A stretch of DNA of 64,000 nt from Aradus depressus (lineage: Eukaryota; Arthropoda; Insecta; Hemiptera; Aradidae). The number at the start of each line of letters is the position of its first letter. Position 1 is the first letter of the stretch. The translations under genes and the position numbers were made by a program. Under the pieces are notes generated by a model. The model had not been told where the DNA came from. It did not search any database and was given only the letters and a program-made list of their open reading frames with translations. Positions 1 through 9,889 of this stretch are shown in pieces. The DNA lies in assembly GCA_963662175.1 (NCBI GenBank), contig OY759215.1, forward strand, positions 51,725,213-51,789,212. The letters are read 5' to 3'.

Positions 1-115
1 TTATATTTCAAATATCAATTTGAATTTAGTATACCTTACTTTTTATAATCTTACACTAGTAATTTGAGGCAATTAAGGTATATTTATTTTAAAATAATAA
101 TTCTTTACTTCATCA

Positions 116-142
116 GACGTTTCGACTTCTTGTCATTTTCAA
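116..142 (-). ncRNA. decayed hammerhead-like motif beside Penelope relic
   Basis: Read on the minus strand this is TTGAAAA, an extra T, stem II GAC-AAGAA-GTC, GAA, and the self-complementary ACGT followed by C. It has the same order of parts as the better-preserved hammerheads in this window (CTGANGA, T, stem II, GAAA, loopless stem III, C), but core C3 and G8 are changed, so it should be inactive. It lies close to a Penelope-type endonuclease relic, which fits the known association of such motifs with Penelope-like elements. Confidence 0.35.
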
Positions 143-348
143 TTCTAAAAATACACATTCTTTTGAATAATAACAACATTATAATTATAATTCTCATAAC
201 TATTTCTTCATATAATATTACAAAGACCGATAAGGACTCACCTAAATACAGATTGATCCATAATTTAATCTTCCAATCATATATTCTACAACTTGATTGT
301 CGTCAATTTTTTTATTTATTTCAAATTTGTCCAAATTTCAACCTTACA

Positions 349-696
349 GGTTAGGTTAGGTTTTATGACTCATGCCCGGGCTTTAACTACGAGGTCATAT
401 CGCCTACTACCAGAGCACTCTTTCGTCACTCTGGTGGACATGAGCCCGACTCTACTGTGGGAGTCCTAAATTTTGCCTACCCTAAATTTTTTATTCATCT
501 AGGGTAAGGGGTCTTTAACGAGTACCTGACATCGTACAGGCTCGGGACCATCGCTTAACGTCCCATCCGAAGGACGGCGTGCTTAAGTTTATTTTACTTC
601 CCAGATAAAATAAACTAAGGGCCTCGGTCGGGCTACTAACCCACGACCTTGAGCTCAGAAGTCAAGCACGCATACCACTGAGCTACCGGCGCCCTC
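349..696 (-). mobile_element. SINE-1, full length, with 12-bp TSD
   Basis: Full-length 348-bp copy on the minus strand: tRNA-like head at the right end (complement of GAGGGCGCCGGTAGCTCAG), central block, and a (CCTAA)n tail at the left end. The flanks TTCAACCTTACA (337-348) and TTCACCCTTACA (697-708) are a 12-bp target-site duplication with one mismatch. This defines both ends exactly and shows the telomere-like tail belongs to the insert. It is the minus-strand counterpart of the equally long copy at 19706-20053. Confidence 0.93.
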
Positions 697-927
697 TTCA
701 CCCTTACATTTTTTAAAAACTAATATTATAAATAAAATCTATAACCCTGATATAACCTACTCTAATACTTATTTTTTTAAATCGATATTCAATTTTTTTT
801 TTTTTTAATAACTATTTGAATTTTTTTAAATAATTTTTTTTTAAACAATTTAATTTATAAATTATAATTTTAACTCTTTTTGACATATTTTTTTTTTAAT
901 ATTTTTATTTTATAACAAGTATATTCT

Positions 928-1263
928 TTATTTTATATTATTTAAGATGTATGAGTAATGTGCTCCTATTTTTTCCGCATCAGTTCTATAATTTACTAGA
1001 CTATCCTGTTCCTTCGAAGTAATAATGGATTCTTTTATATTTCTTTTTATTTTATTATTTTCTTTATGTATAATTTTAGTATTTTCAAAATTAAAAATAT
1101 GTTTATAATTTTTACTATGATCAGAAAGTGCCGTAAATTTTTTATCTTTTAAGGTTTTGCAATTTTGTTTATGTTGTTTAATTCTTTTTATTAAGTTTTG
1201 TCCGACGACAATCAAGTTGTAGAATATATGATTGGAAGAGTAAATTATGGATCGATCTGTATT
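928..1263 (-). pseudogene. Penelope-like GIY-YIG endonuclease fragment
   Basis: The minus-strand frame reads YNLIVVGQNLIKRIKQHK, then a run with ALSDHSKNYKHIFNFENTKI and a basic C-terminal part (KIKRNIKESI, then TDAEKIGAHY). This is the pattern of the GIY-YIG endonuclease at the C-terminus of Penelope-like retroelements: a VGQT-like box, a KRIxQHK helix, an ALSxHS..H.FDF segment and a KExLKKRxxxES helix. The GIY/YIG motifs proper are not intact (VVGQN replaces YVGQT) and no reverse transcriptase lies upstream, so it is a dead fragment. Base composition is very AT-rich, like its surroundings. I am fairly sure of the family but not of the clade. Its upstream part is repeated in inverted form at 214-304. 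Confidence 0.7.
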
Positions 1264-1305
1264 TAGGTGAGTCCTTATCGGTCTTTGTAATATTTATTTA
1301 TATTT

Positions 1306-1570
1306 AAATTCAAAACCACATAAGGACGGCACCTTATAATTTTTCGCGTTTTCGGCCAAAGGGAAGGGTGGATCAGAGGAGGGGGTTCGACTCAAAGACC
1401 CTCATGATCAAAGCCAATGTAATGAATGTATCGACTCAAAATCTTTTAGTATGATTCAGAAGCTACTATTTTCAGCCCAAACAGTAGATTGCTTTTGGGA
1501 GAGAAAAAACACGTAATTGATAAATTCGTTCTGGGGAAGTTCATTGCAGCTTCAATGTCAACTTTTTTTT
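1306..1570 (+). mobile_element. LTN repeat copy, partial
   Basis: Carries the LTN body in forward orientation: the 'ccacataaggacg' block, 'ccaaagggaagggtggatca', 'tgtaatgaatgtatcgac', 'agcccaaacagtagat', and 'acgtaattgataaattcgt' near the end. The terminal inverted repeats are missing or eroded. LTN is defined at 45296-46310. Confidence 0.75.
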
Positions 1571-2684
1571 TATTGAGAAATATGATGCAGAATTTGAATG
1601 ATGGTATGTACTTGTGTGAATTCGAGAAGCACTTTCCTCCAGCAAGGAAGCTGGGACATGACATGACCCTCCTCTGATAGTCATCTTTGATGGTTCAATT
1701 TTGTCTGACAAGGCCAGTTGGGGAGATGGGAGAGTGTCTGTCAGGGACTGTCAACGACTCAGACTGACGAACATGTCAGGGGCTCACATGAAACACGAGT
1801 TTCGAATTACCAACTCACACCCCCTGCGGCTTACCAATACGAAAATAACACGAGACAGAGAAAAAAGAAGGGACAAGTAAAACTTTGGAGACACATCATC
1901 TTGTATTCATACTGTCAGCCATATCTCTCTTTTGATTGTTCAGAGTAGACTGATGTTAGTATATAAGTGGATAGTTAGTTATTGTGACTCATGCCCGGGC
2001 TTTAACGTACTTACTCTTTGTCACTCTACGCTCTTTGTCACTCTACATTTTGACGTGAAACGGTTTTCATTTCGGTCAGTCGGGGGTCGCTTGCTAACAC
2101 TAATACTGCTTATATCTTTGCAACCGTACGCGTCTTACTTTGGTATTGTAGTGTGGACGAAAGAAGCCAATACTCGATCACGCGTGTGTGGCGTGAATAG
2201 ATGCCGCCGTTGTCGCGCTACGCATGACGCAATCGGAGCTAAATCCCAGTTCCCAGAGGAGTAGGTCGGCAGTTACGTTTGTCGATCCGAGCTGGAGTGG
2301 TCTCTTTGGAGAGATTTCATTCCGCTGTAGTAGGTATAATCCATCGAACTGAAACTTATCAATAACGGCAGTTCCTCAAGTGTACCAGCAGTTCAGAATC
2401 GATCTGCAGAGGCAGGGATGCAGCACACGTTGATGGCACTATCAGCAAACGATAAAAGGATTAGATTAGATTAGATTAGAGGAAGTGTGTTATATAAACA
2501 AAAATTACTACTCATTTGAAGAAATGTTTGTGTTACCTTTCTTATATTTTAACTAGACTCCCCACCCCTTTGAGCTATGCCAGTTGTCCTTTAACCTCTA
2601 CGCTGTGTGGGTGGCGTAAGTAAGTTTTTATTTTGTTACTCTGTACCCTTATGCTTAATCATAGATTTATTCAATCATATATGT
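1571..2684. other. no gene recognised; SINE-1 scrap and (TTAGA) microsatellite
   Basis: About 1.1 kb with no recognisable gene. It holds a 29-bp SINE-1 3' scrap at 1977-2005 (minus; 'actcatgcccgggctttaac') and a TTAGA microsatellite near 2459-2482. The 110-codon frame at 1932-2264 has no motif I recognise. Confidence 0.5.
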
Positions 2685-2790
2685 ACCACTGATGATGACG
2701 CTGTTGTGTTGAAAACTGGTTCTGGTCAATAATAAAACAGTGGGAAGGCAACGTCTTTTATTTATATGAGAAATCTCGTCCCACAACATC
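2685..2790 (+). mobile_element. FB1-family end with wobble-preserved hammerhead (2685-2726)
   Basis: ACCA / CTGATGA / T / GACG-CTGTTG-TGTT / GAAAACT / GGTTC / TGGT. Compared with the intact FB1 motif, stem II and stem III carry changes that all keep pairing through G.U wobbles, and stem I ACCA/TGGT is perfect, so the fold may survive. The following sequence to about 2790 (aaaacagtgggaaggcaacg ... aaatctcgtcccacaacat) is the conserved FB1 outer end also seen at 39421-39447, 49890-49941 and 62598-62650. Confidence 0.7.
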
Positions 2791-3209
2791 AACTTCTCTT
2801 ATACTTTGTATATACCTGGAGAAGTAATAATTTGGGTAACCAGGTTCTACGAATACGGTTAGGCACATAAGGTTCTGTGATTTGGTTTCACCTGCTCGCT
2901 GCACTTCCTGGCTCCTCCTCTGGAGATGGAGGCCTGCCACTAGGGCCAGCTTTATGCCGGCAGTATTTCACCCAACCTTATCTCCTCTACTAATTGGCGG
3001 CTGTTGCCAATTTTATATACCGCCCCGTCTCTCCTTTATTTACTGCCTACAATAAAGCAAGAGCCACTCAAGACTAACCAAAAAGAAGAAATAACATAAC
3101 TCTCTCAAATAGAACAAAACGACACTTGTGGAAATTTCAGGAATCCTTTGTTGTTCTTACTTTCCCAGCTCTCGGGTTTTACCTAGACAGTAGACTTACT
3201 TAAAATGAA

Positions 3210-3605
3210 ATGATATGGATGAATGGATTCCAGTCCAAACATTTCAGACGAATTGTCAACTCTCCTTCCAATGGCACCAATAAAGTCCTACACAGAAAGA
3301 AGAATCTCAATATTCCCACGGTCAATGAACTAATCCAACCCCGATTCCAATCATTCTACAGAACCTTTCTTCCAATTCTCCAAAGAACAATTGTCAATGC
3401 ACCCTTCCATGTTTCCAACCTTACCCTCCATAATGTCTTAAAAATTTCTTTTGTTATTGACCTCATCAAGTCCCGCTTCTCTAAATTCTACAGTAATCTT
3501 TCTTCCCATGTCATTCCAGTAGCTCGACTCTTGTCATCCCATTCCCATCCAGATAATCCCGCCCTGAGACTGAGGTGGCGCTGGCCGAGAGACATGCTAC
3601 TATAA
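3210..3605 (+). pseudogene. Jockey-type LINE ORF2 C-terminus, internally rearranged
   Basis: The 131-codon open frame contains LQRTIVNAPFHVSNLTLHN, then DLIKSRFSKFYSNLSSH and, at the end, LRLRWRWPRDMLL-stop. That is the C-terminal region of Jockey-clade reverse transcriptases (pattern: LxxxxRxIxNAPWxVxNxxLHxDLxIPxVxxxIxxxxxxFxxxLxxHxNPL ... RRLKRxxPxDL). The first half of the frame repeats the same homologous segment in diverged form (FQSKHFRRIVNSP ... LNIPTVNELI), suggesting recombination between two related copies. There is no RT catalytic domain, so this is a 5'-truncated, dead copy. Related fragments lie at 6896-7212 and 16829-17105. Confidence 0.7.
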
Positions 3606-3850
3606 TTTAGCAAACATTTTTAGGGAGTGCTGGTAGTGATCAGGTTCTCACCTTCAGTTCTCCTTTCCTTCTTGGCCTGCCTCCACTGCTGGACAGTGAC
3701 TGGCGGGGCGAGAGGGCAGGGAGTGATCACTTGAGCCCCCGCGGCCTCCCTGTCACCATTAAGTTGGAGGGATGGGGATAGAGAACTGGAGGTGTTTCGA
3801 GGGGTCTCGAGCTGAAGGACTTCTTATGTTTGTTTTATTTCATTTTTGTT
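3606..3850 (+). other. GC-rich 3' UTR-like tail of the Jockey fragment
   Basis: The sequence after the LINE stop begins 'agggagtgctggtagtgatc', resembling the 'agggagtgtcagcactggct' that follows other copies of this LINE (7093, 45546). It stays GC-rich to about 3800 and then reverts to AT-rich DNA. Taken as the LINE 3' UTR by position and similarity. Confidence 0.45.
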
Positions 3851-3901
3851 ATCATTGTTTATTATAATTGTTATTAAATATAATATTTTCACTTTGTTGT
3901 A

Positions 3902-4288
3902 TATCGTCGGCCTAAACGTGGTACCTCGTAAGCGACATTTTTCCGAAATGTTTTTTTTTTTCCAAAAAAAAAGAAGAAAAAATAGCTATTGATCTAGTGG
4001 GACCTCGTTTACGATATAAAACGATAAAACCATGAAATACGATTTGACGTGATAGCTTGCAAAGAAAATGAGAACGAAAATCTGGTGAAACCTCATAAGT
4101 ACGTAAATTCTTTACTTGGATTTGCAAACTAGCTTAAAAACAATTCGTGGCATGCATTTACCTCTCACTTAATACAAATGTCGAAAAAATTGAGGTTTCC
4201 TATAAAGAATTTTTTTTTATCAGTTTTTTGTCTCTCCTGTAAAGTTGGCTTTTTGCACAAACGAGGTATCACGTTTAGACCGACGATA
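3902..4288. mobile_element. MITE with TATCGTCGG termini and TA duplication
   Basis: The left end TATCGTCGGCCTAAACGTG and the reverse complement of the right end TATCGTCGGTCTAAACGTG match over about 30 bp with two or three mismatches. TA dinucleotides at 3900-3901 and 4289-4290 flank the 387-bp element, as expected for a Tc1/mariner/pogo-type element. There is no transposase frame. A second element with TATCGTCG ends and almost the same length lies at 62964-63348. Confidence 0.8.
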
Positions 4289-4674
4289 TATTACATTTTT
4301 GTACATAGACCATTCCATATTTTGTTATCATGTATATAATTTTCTTATATGTACTTTATTTTTTATTATTTTTTTGTATATATACTTTTTTCCCCCAATT
4401 GTATCGTCAAATTTACTTATGGTCATATTGCCGAATGTAAGTATTCAAAATAAAGAAATTAAAAATTGATACGGAAAACAAGACAAATCTGCGCGCCACT
4501 TGAACGAGAAGTGGCCTCGCGATCTTCTCTCTGAGGATAGTGAATGATCAAAATTACTTTTCGAGGAAGTGTCAGCGCTGGCCAGTGTCATTGTTTCATT
4601 GTTTTGATCACATAGTTGCTTATTATATATAGATTAGGGGGAAAAAAAAAAAAACTTTCCTAACTATACGAAGA

Positions 4675-4750
4675 TTAGGGGAAGTCAGTTCGAAATTCGA
4701 TATTGAGTTATCTGGACTTTATTGTTTTGCAGCTGATTCCAAAAATTAAA
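4675..4750 (-). repeat. isolated LTN terminal-repeat fragment
   Basis: The 'cgaaattcgatattgagtta' and 'gctgattccaaaaattaaaa' blocks match the LTN outer inverted repeat; the LTN body is absent. Confidence 0.45.
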
Positions 4751-4969
4751 AGAAAAAGTAATGTAAATTTACCGACGACTTTTTTTAACTGTATAATACT
4801 TAGATTTATTAACAAATTATTACATGCAAAGCAGAATTTAATATGTATCCTTGTGTTATTCATTTTTGTATTTGTATTTATTAAAATTTGATTCATATTG
4901 ACACACTACTGTAAATAAGTATAATTTATAATCTGAAGAATGGCTATCACTTAACATTCAAATAATTTA

Positions 4970-5030
4970 TTAAAATAATATGTTGATGTAGTTATGTTAA
5001 AATAATATGTTGATGTAGTTATGTTAAAAA
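4970..5030 (+). repeat. 27-bp tandem duplication
   Basis: Two adjacent copies of a 27-bp unit containing 'aataatatgttgatgtagtt'. Short local duplication with no recognised function. Confidence 0.8.
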
Positions 5031-5477
5031 GTTTCAACATTAGTAATTTATATGTGTTTGATAAAAGAGTATTAAAGGAAGTGTCTGACTTGAATCTGAA
5101 ATTACCGACATAACTTGTCTACAGTGAGTTCTTTATTTTCATTTCGGGTCAGGTTTTTTTTTTATTAGATGTTGGTTGTGTCGAATAAAATATCTTTTAA
5201 GGAAACAGGAATGTTTGGTTTGAATGAAAATCTGATTTGTAGATGTCGGTTTGTTTATCCTCTTTTTAAGGGAAAGATTTCATTAGATCTTGTGAAGGTG
5301 GACTGTCGGCATGTTTGGTGAGGCGTCATTCGGGGGCAAAGAAGAAAAAAATATGTCAGCCACTGAGGACCCCCATATAAATCTTGAGGAGTGTGTGTGT
5401 GTAGGAGGCTACAAATAAGCCGACATAAAGGGGGGAAGGCATAGAGACTTAACGAAGCCCCCCCCTCGCTACGCTGC

Positions 5478-5700
5478 TGTGATTTATTAAGAGGAGGGGG
5501 CGCTTACATTGTCCCCAAGATGGCCGCCAAAGCACCACAAATTAATTACATGCTCGACTCAATTAAAGAGACGACTAGCACAGCTAAGATGGGAACTGTG
5601 TAAAACAACAGATCTTAATTCAAGTGCCAACCGTTGTCTTTCTTCAATATGGCGGCGTCCATTCGACCTCAAATTAGTCCATAATTAATTTAATTTTTAT
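5478..5700 (+). repeat. GC-richer duplicated block, copy 1 (copy 2 at 6598-6830)
   Basis: About 220 bp shared at high identity with 6598-6830, including 'aagatggccgccaaagcacc', 'gacgactagcacagctaag' and 'cttcaatatggcggcgtcc'. GATGGCCGCC and ATGGCGGC resemble YY1/Pho-type sites; this is only a motif resemblance. No coding frame. Each copy sits next to an LTN element. Confidence 0.75.
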
Positions 5701-5715
5701 TACTTCCCCAACTCA

Positions 5716-6540
5716 ACGAAGTTATGTAATGGCTCCCAAATTCGATGTGAATTTAATGTTTCTCAACTAATTTAAAAAAAAATAAATAAAAGTCATGCCT
5801 ATAGATTGTATCTTTGAAGACGATAACTCCTGATAGAACGAATGTATCGACAAGCAATTTTATATTCTCCTCTAAAACCCAATAAGAACGGATTACACCT
5901 ATTGATTTTCAGTCAAATCGACCAATAGGAATATTAAGGATTAAAAATAATGCCGAGGTCGCTGCGAAGTTGGGAGAGCCAAAGACTGGCGAGGCTTCGA
6001 TGGGCAGGCGATGTGCAAAGGATGCAGGAGGCTGAAACCCCACGAAGACTGATGTTAGTGATCCCGGAGGGAAACAGAAGAAGGAGGAAGGCCCAGGAAG
6101 AGATGGATGGACGCAGTCGATGGGGACGCAAGGAACCTTCGGCTGCAAAACTGGAGAACGCTGGCGCTGGACAGGAATCTTTGGGGGAAGTCTCTGGAGG
6201 AGGCCAAGGCTCGAATGGAGCTGTAGCTGGATGAGGATGATGATAATGATGAATCGACCAATGGAAAAATTTTATTTTTAAATTATAATATATTGGCACT
6301 TTATTTATTTTCGCGGAATCGGTAGTTGGCAAGGGAGGGATCAGAGGAGGAACGCTTGATTCAAAAAACCCAATAATTGCCGAGGTAATCAATGTATCGA
6401 TACAAAATGAGGATGTCAACTATAAATAGCCCAAACAGTCAATGCTTTATCTGGAGGGAGAGCAAAAGCTTAATTGATGATTAATTTGTGGGGAGAAGTA
6501 CATTTCCAGGGATTAGCCGAAGATTTTTTTTTTCCTTAAG
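5716..6540 (+). mobile_element. LTN repeat, split by an RTE LINE 3' end
   Basis: Left terminal repeat from 5716 (acgaagttatgtaatggctc), body from about 5815 (cgataactcctgatagaacg), then an RTE fragment (5930-6251), then the rest of the body ('gggatcagaggaggaacgc', 'aattgccgaggtaatcaatg', 'ctggagggagagcaaaagc') to about 6540. The two halves join in the correct LTN order, so the LINE is the younger insertion. Confidence 0.8.
5930..6251 (+). mobile_element. 5'-truncated RTE-type LINE 3' end with TSD
   Basis: AATCGACCAATAGG (5916-5929) and AATCGACCAATGG (6252-6264) form a target duplication. The insert encodes the C-terminus of an endonuclease-reverse transcriptase of the RTE kind: QRLARLRWAGDVQRMQEAE, then after a frame change GRPRKRWMDAV, NWRTLALDRNLWGKSLEEAK and ARMEL-stop at 6229-6231. 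It ends in a (GATGATGAT)-like microsatellite, as RTE elements do. The frameshift within the arginine-rich PEGNRRRRK segment and the lack of RT motifs show it is dead. It is inserted in an LTN copy. Confidence 0.85.
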
Positions 6541-6597
6541 TTTTTTATAGGAAGCAAAAAACGACAAAAAAAAGGAAGACACTGAGATCGCCATGAT

Positions 6598-6830
6598 TGC
6601 CACTGTGATTTATTAAGAGAAGGGGGGGGGGGGGGGGGGGGGGGGCTTACATTGCCCCAAGATGGCCGCCAAAGCACCACAAATTAATTACATGGTCGAC
6701 TCAATTAAAGAGACCATTAGCACAGCTAAGATGGGAACTGTGTAAAACAACAGATTCAGATGTCCTGGCCCTTGTCTTTCTTCAATGCGGCGTCCATTCA
6801 ACATCAAAATCAGTCCATCATTAATTTAAA
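6598..6830 (+). repeat. GC-richer duplicated block, copy 2, with a 34-G run
   Basis: Second copy of the 5478-5700 block. The G5 stretch of copy 1 is here an uninterrupted G run at 6622-6655. The rest aligns through 'gatggccgccaaagcaccac' and 'gggaactgtgtaaaacaaca'. Confidence 0.75.
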
Positions 6831-6895
6831 TTTATACGACCCACATGGGAGTCCCATAGTGAGTCAAGAGTTCCGACATTAACATAATTCAATCT

Positions 6896-7212
6896 TTTCA
6901 GTCAAATGTCCTACGACAAATTGTCAATGCTCCCTTTTATGTCCAATACAAATACGTCAACATTCCATATGTCGAAGACCTAAAACTACTCTTCAAGAAA
7001 TTCCATTCTAAGTTGAATACACATCCCAATCCTGTTTTCTCAATCCCATCCCGACAACCCTCCACGCCGCCCAAGACGACTTCTGTGAATAACGAGACTA
7101 TCTCAGGGAGTGTCAGCACTGGCTGGCTTTTCCATCAATTGTACATTTTATTTTCTCATGTTCACTTCTACCCATTGTAGAGTCTTGATTGTTGGATAAA
7201 AAAAAAAAATAC
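6896..7212 (+). pseudogene. Jockey-type LINE C-terminus with A-tail
   Basis: The reading VLRQIVNAPFYVQYKYVNIP followed by YVEDLKLLFKKFHSKLNTHP matches the C-terminal segment seen at 3210-3605. After a frame disruption comes the family 3' UTR start 'cagggagtgtcagcactggc' (from 7093), and the copy ends in a run of A at about 7198-7209. It is 5' truncated and non-functional, and it abuts the next LTN copy. Confidence 0.65.
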
Positions 7213-7567
7213 TTTCCGAAATTCGATGTAAATTTTTCACAGAAATTTAAAGTTTTCGAATTGATTCCAAAAATAAAATAAAAAGTCCTGCTGAACATAA
7301 AAGAATGAAAATATTATATGTTGCTCCAAAACCAGATAAGGACGACAGCTATATATTTTTAGCCAATTCAGCCAAAGGGACTATGTAAGTCAACAATTGA
7401 TTTTTAGCCCAAACGGTTGATTTCAACACGTAATTAATTAATTGGTGCTGGGAAAGTTCATAGCCGGTGATTCACCGTTTTTGAAATTGGGGGGTCGAAA
7501 AACGAGAAATTCCGGTGAAAACTCAACATCGAATTTCTGACCGATTACATAATTTCACTATACTTTG
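7213..7567 (+). mobile_element. LTN repeat, short copy with both terminal repeats
   Basis: Starts with the terminal-repeat block 'ttccgaaattcgatgtaaat' and ends with its inverted counterpart (tccggtgaaaactcaacatc ... gaccgattacataatttcac). The body is internally deleted but keeps 'ataaggacgaca', 'agcccaaacggttgat' and the small palindrome 'ccggtgattcaccg'. Having both termini, it shows LTN is bounded by inverted repeats. Confidence 0.8.
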
Positions 7568-8870
7568 TTTTTGTTTTCTTAGAGGCATAGTCAACCAGGA
7601 GGGTAATGGATGCGATCGAGTCCCTATTATATATACAATTAGACGAATCTTAAAGCTGCTGAAGATCGCGAATCTTAAATTAGAGTAACTCAGATACAAC
7701 TCCAGAAAGGAATTTATACATGAACGAATGTGCTTCTGTACACTGTGTATGTTGAGAATACTGTTGATGTGACCATTGCGTGACATGGGTCGATTTTCAA
7801 AGATTTCATGTCATGTTTGACTTTGGATATGTGACATGTGGCAGAGTCGTGTTGAACCACATTTCACAGCGGTTATTGACGGCAGGCACTACTTGTCTGA
7901 GGAAGGCATAGATCATGTGACGGTTGGTACCTTTCAACACTCCCATTCCACATGTCACATATCCGAACTCAATATGACAGACGTCAGTTTAAAAAATGTC
8001 GGAGAGTGTCTGCTCATCCAAAGAGCTCCCGAGGCTCTAAGACTCTTAATATTTTGGAGACCTAAAGAGTTATTTCACAGCAGAATGTCAAGAGACGTCT
8101 GTGCTCTCTAAAAACGAACATACCTCTTGGTGGAGGTGACGATAGTAGACGAGCATATCTCATTACGTGATAGCGTAACGAGTCAAGCTTGGTCCCTCCA
8201 GAGGTGGTCTGTCCCTGAAAAATCGAATGAATGCTGAGGTTGAGGTTCAGCTTGCTGCAGCCAAGGTGGACAGCGGTCCGACGAGCAACCAACAGCGTTC
8301 GATTAACAATGACAATTCTAAACCTTATTATATATACATATGTATATACATATAATATTTATATATTTTTTAAATTATATTTTTTTATATTTGCTATCGT
8401 TATTTTTTTTTCTTACTCTTTTTTACGTTTCGCACATTGTGACCTGATGAAGGGACGTAAGTAAGTGCAAAAAAGTCGTCGTGAAAAAGGCACTTTCGGA
8501 AAAGTTATAATTATAAAAATTATCTTAATGTTAATTAAATTTTAAAAAACTGTACTCTATTAATATTATTAATTTTCTACTCATGTTTTCAAGTATTTAT
8601 TTATTAATTTCATTTTATTTTTTAATAGTTAATATCTGTTAATGTATCTAACTTATAAGATATCTCAAATATGATTTTTAAATCCATTTATTTCTCTAGA
8701 TCAACTTACAAAAAGTTACATATAGTTTGCACAAATGGACAAAAATAATAATAATAAAATAAAAAATTAAGAAATACATTAAAAAATATATCAAAAACAA
8801 AAAAATATTTCATGTAATAAATAAATTATAATAAATAGAGTATTGTACAGTTCACAACAAGACGTCCTGA
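7568..8870. other. no recognised element; unassigned open frames
   Basis: Includes an open frame at 7836-8111 (+, 91 codons) that matches no family I know. Its GC content is a little above the surroundings up to about 8300, after which the sequence is AT-rich. It could be LINE 3' sequence or an eroded exon; nothing decides. Confidence 0.3.
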
Positions 8871-9202
8871 GGCAACGATGTTGGGATGGCTGACCAAGTT
8901 GGTAGAAGACGGTCCCAGGAACGAGGAAGAGAGCTGTAGAAGGGCTACATGATGTAGTTCTCGGTAGTCACTATGTGGAAACCTCCGTGGATCTGGGAGT
9001 TGCGGAGGAACCAGAGGGCAGCTTCCGCCATCTGGAGCACCTTGTTCTGGAAGGTCTGGAGACACCATATCTTGGAGGGAGCCGCTCCACCCGCACATCT
9101 CCAGTCGCTGGAGGATCGACTTATAGATCAGTAAGTACATTTTTATGACGTATTCTATTACCATATTATGGTTTAACGGAAATAAATAATATTATTATTA
9201 TT
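8871..9202 (+). mobile_element. putative LINE 3' region with ATT-repeat tail
   Basis: GC-richer tract ending in 'tgacgtattctattaccata', 'ttatggtttaacggaaataa' and an (ATT)n run. The last ~60 bp recur at 59061-59125, also ending in an ATT-type microsatellite, as expected for two 3' ends of one LINE family. The coding sense is unclear and I could not assign a clade. Confidence 0.4.
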
Positions 9203-9889
9203 CAGTGACGTACATGTCGTACAGGATTGGTTGCGAACCATCTTGCCACACGACCAAAAGGAAGTGAAGGTAGTCTAGGGGGATTGGCTGAAACCACAAA
9301 GAAAAAACTACATGAATAAGTCAGTTTTCTCCTTGAGATATCGGACCAGAACAAAGTCCGACTTAACTGACTCAAGAGAAAAAAAAAATAAATAAATAAA
9401 GAAGTTCCTAAATTAAATCCTCGTTGAAGGAGTTGAGAAGTAGGCGTGTGTCGTAAATCTCGATAGAGGCCAACGTCTGATCTCACTTTGTAATGATGTG
9501 GACGGAGAGATGAAAGAGAGCCGCCAGAGTTGTTCGTCTTTGTCAGGAGTCCACCAGTCAATCAGCAGCCACTCGGCACAGCTCCTTCTGTACGCTGCAG
9601 CCCACTCCAACCCATTCTTCTTACACAAGTCGCCATATTTCAGGATCCGAAGAAATATCAAAATAGAATCGGGAAGGACTTTAAACAGCAGCTCTCGTCT
9701 CTTCGTCGATAATAGGACACTTCCGTTAGTCTCCTTCAGTCACTCGTCTCTATCTTGTCAGGCGGTGACAAGGAACTATCACTAATTGACTGCTCCAATA
9801 TCTTCTCTCAAGACTTAGCAATCTTTTCATAATGAGACTTTAATTGAATACATTTTACTAGAAATGTAATGAATTAATTAATAATAGTG
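9203..9889. other. no recognised element
   Basis: Holds an 82-codon minus-strand frame (9413-9661) with segment LCKKNGLEWAAAYRRSCAEW. I do not recognise it. No splice-flanked structure or start context could be supported. Confidence 0.25.

Larger units (their letters stand above)
214..1294. repeat. 91-bp inverted repeat (214-304 / 1204-1294) of Penelope endonuclease sequence
   Basis: The arms at 214-304 and 1204-1294 are reverse complements with only about two mismatches and are separated by roughly 900 bp. The right arm is the upstream part of the minus-strand GIY-YIG relic; the left arm is the same coding stretch read on the plus strand. A SINE-1 copy (349-696) sits between them. The arrangement fits two inverted partial copies of one Penelope-like element, which commonly inserts as inverted or rearranged partial copies (family knowledge); this is inference. 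Confidence 0.75.

Noticed and set aside
2459..2482. Telomeric TTAGG remnant
   Set aside because: The unit is TTAGA/GATTA, not TTAGG; a simple microsatellite.
7836..8111. 91-codon plus-strand gene
   Set aside because: No motif or homology recognised and no regulatory context; left as unassigned.
9413..9661. Host coding exon on the minus strand
   Set aside because: No family recognised, overlapping frames on both strands, no splice support.
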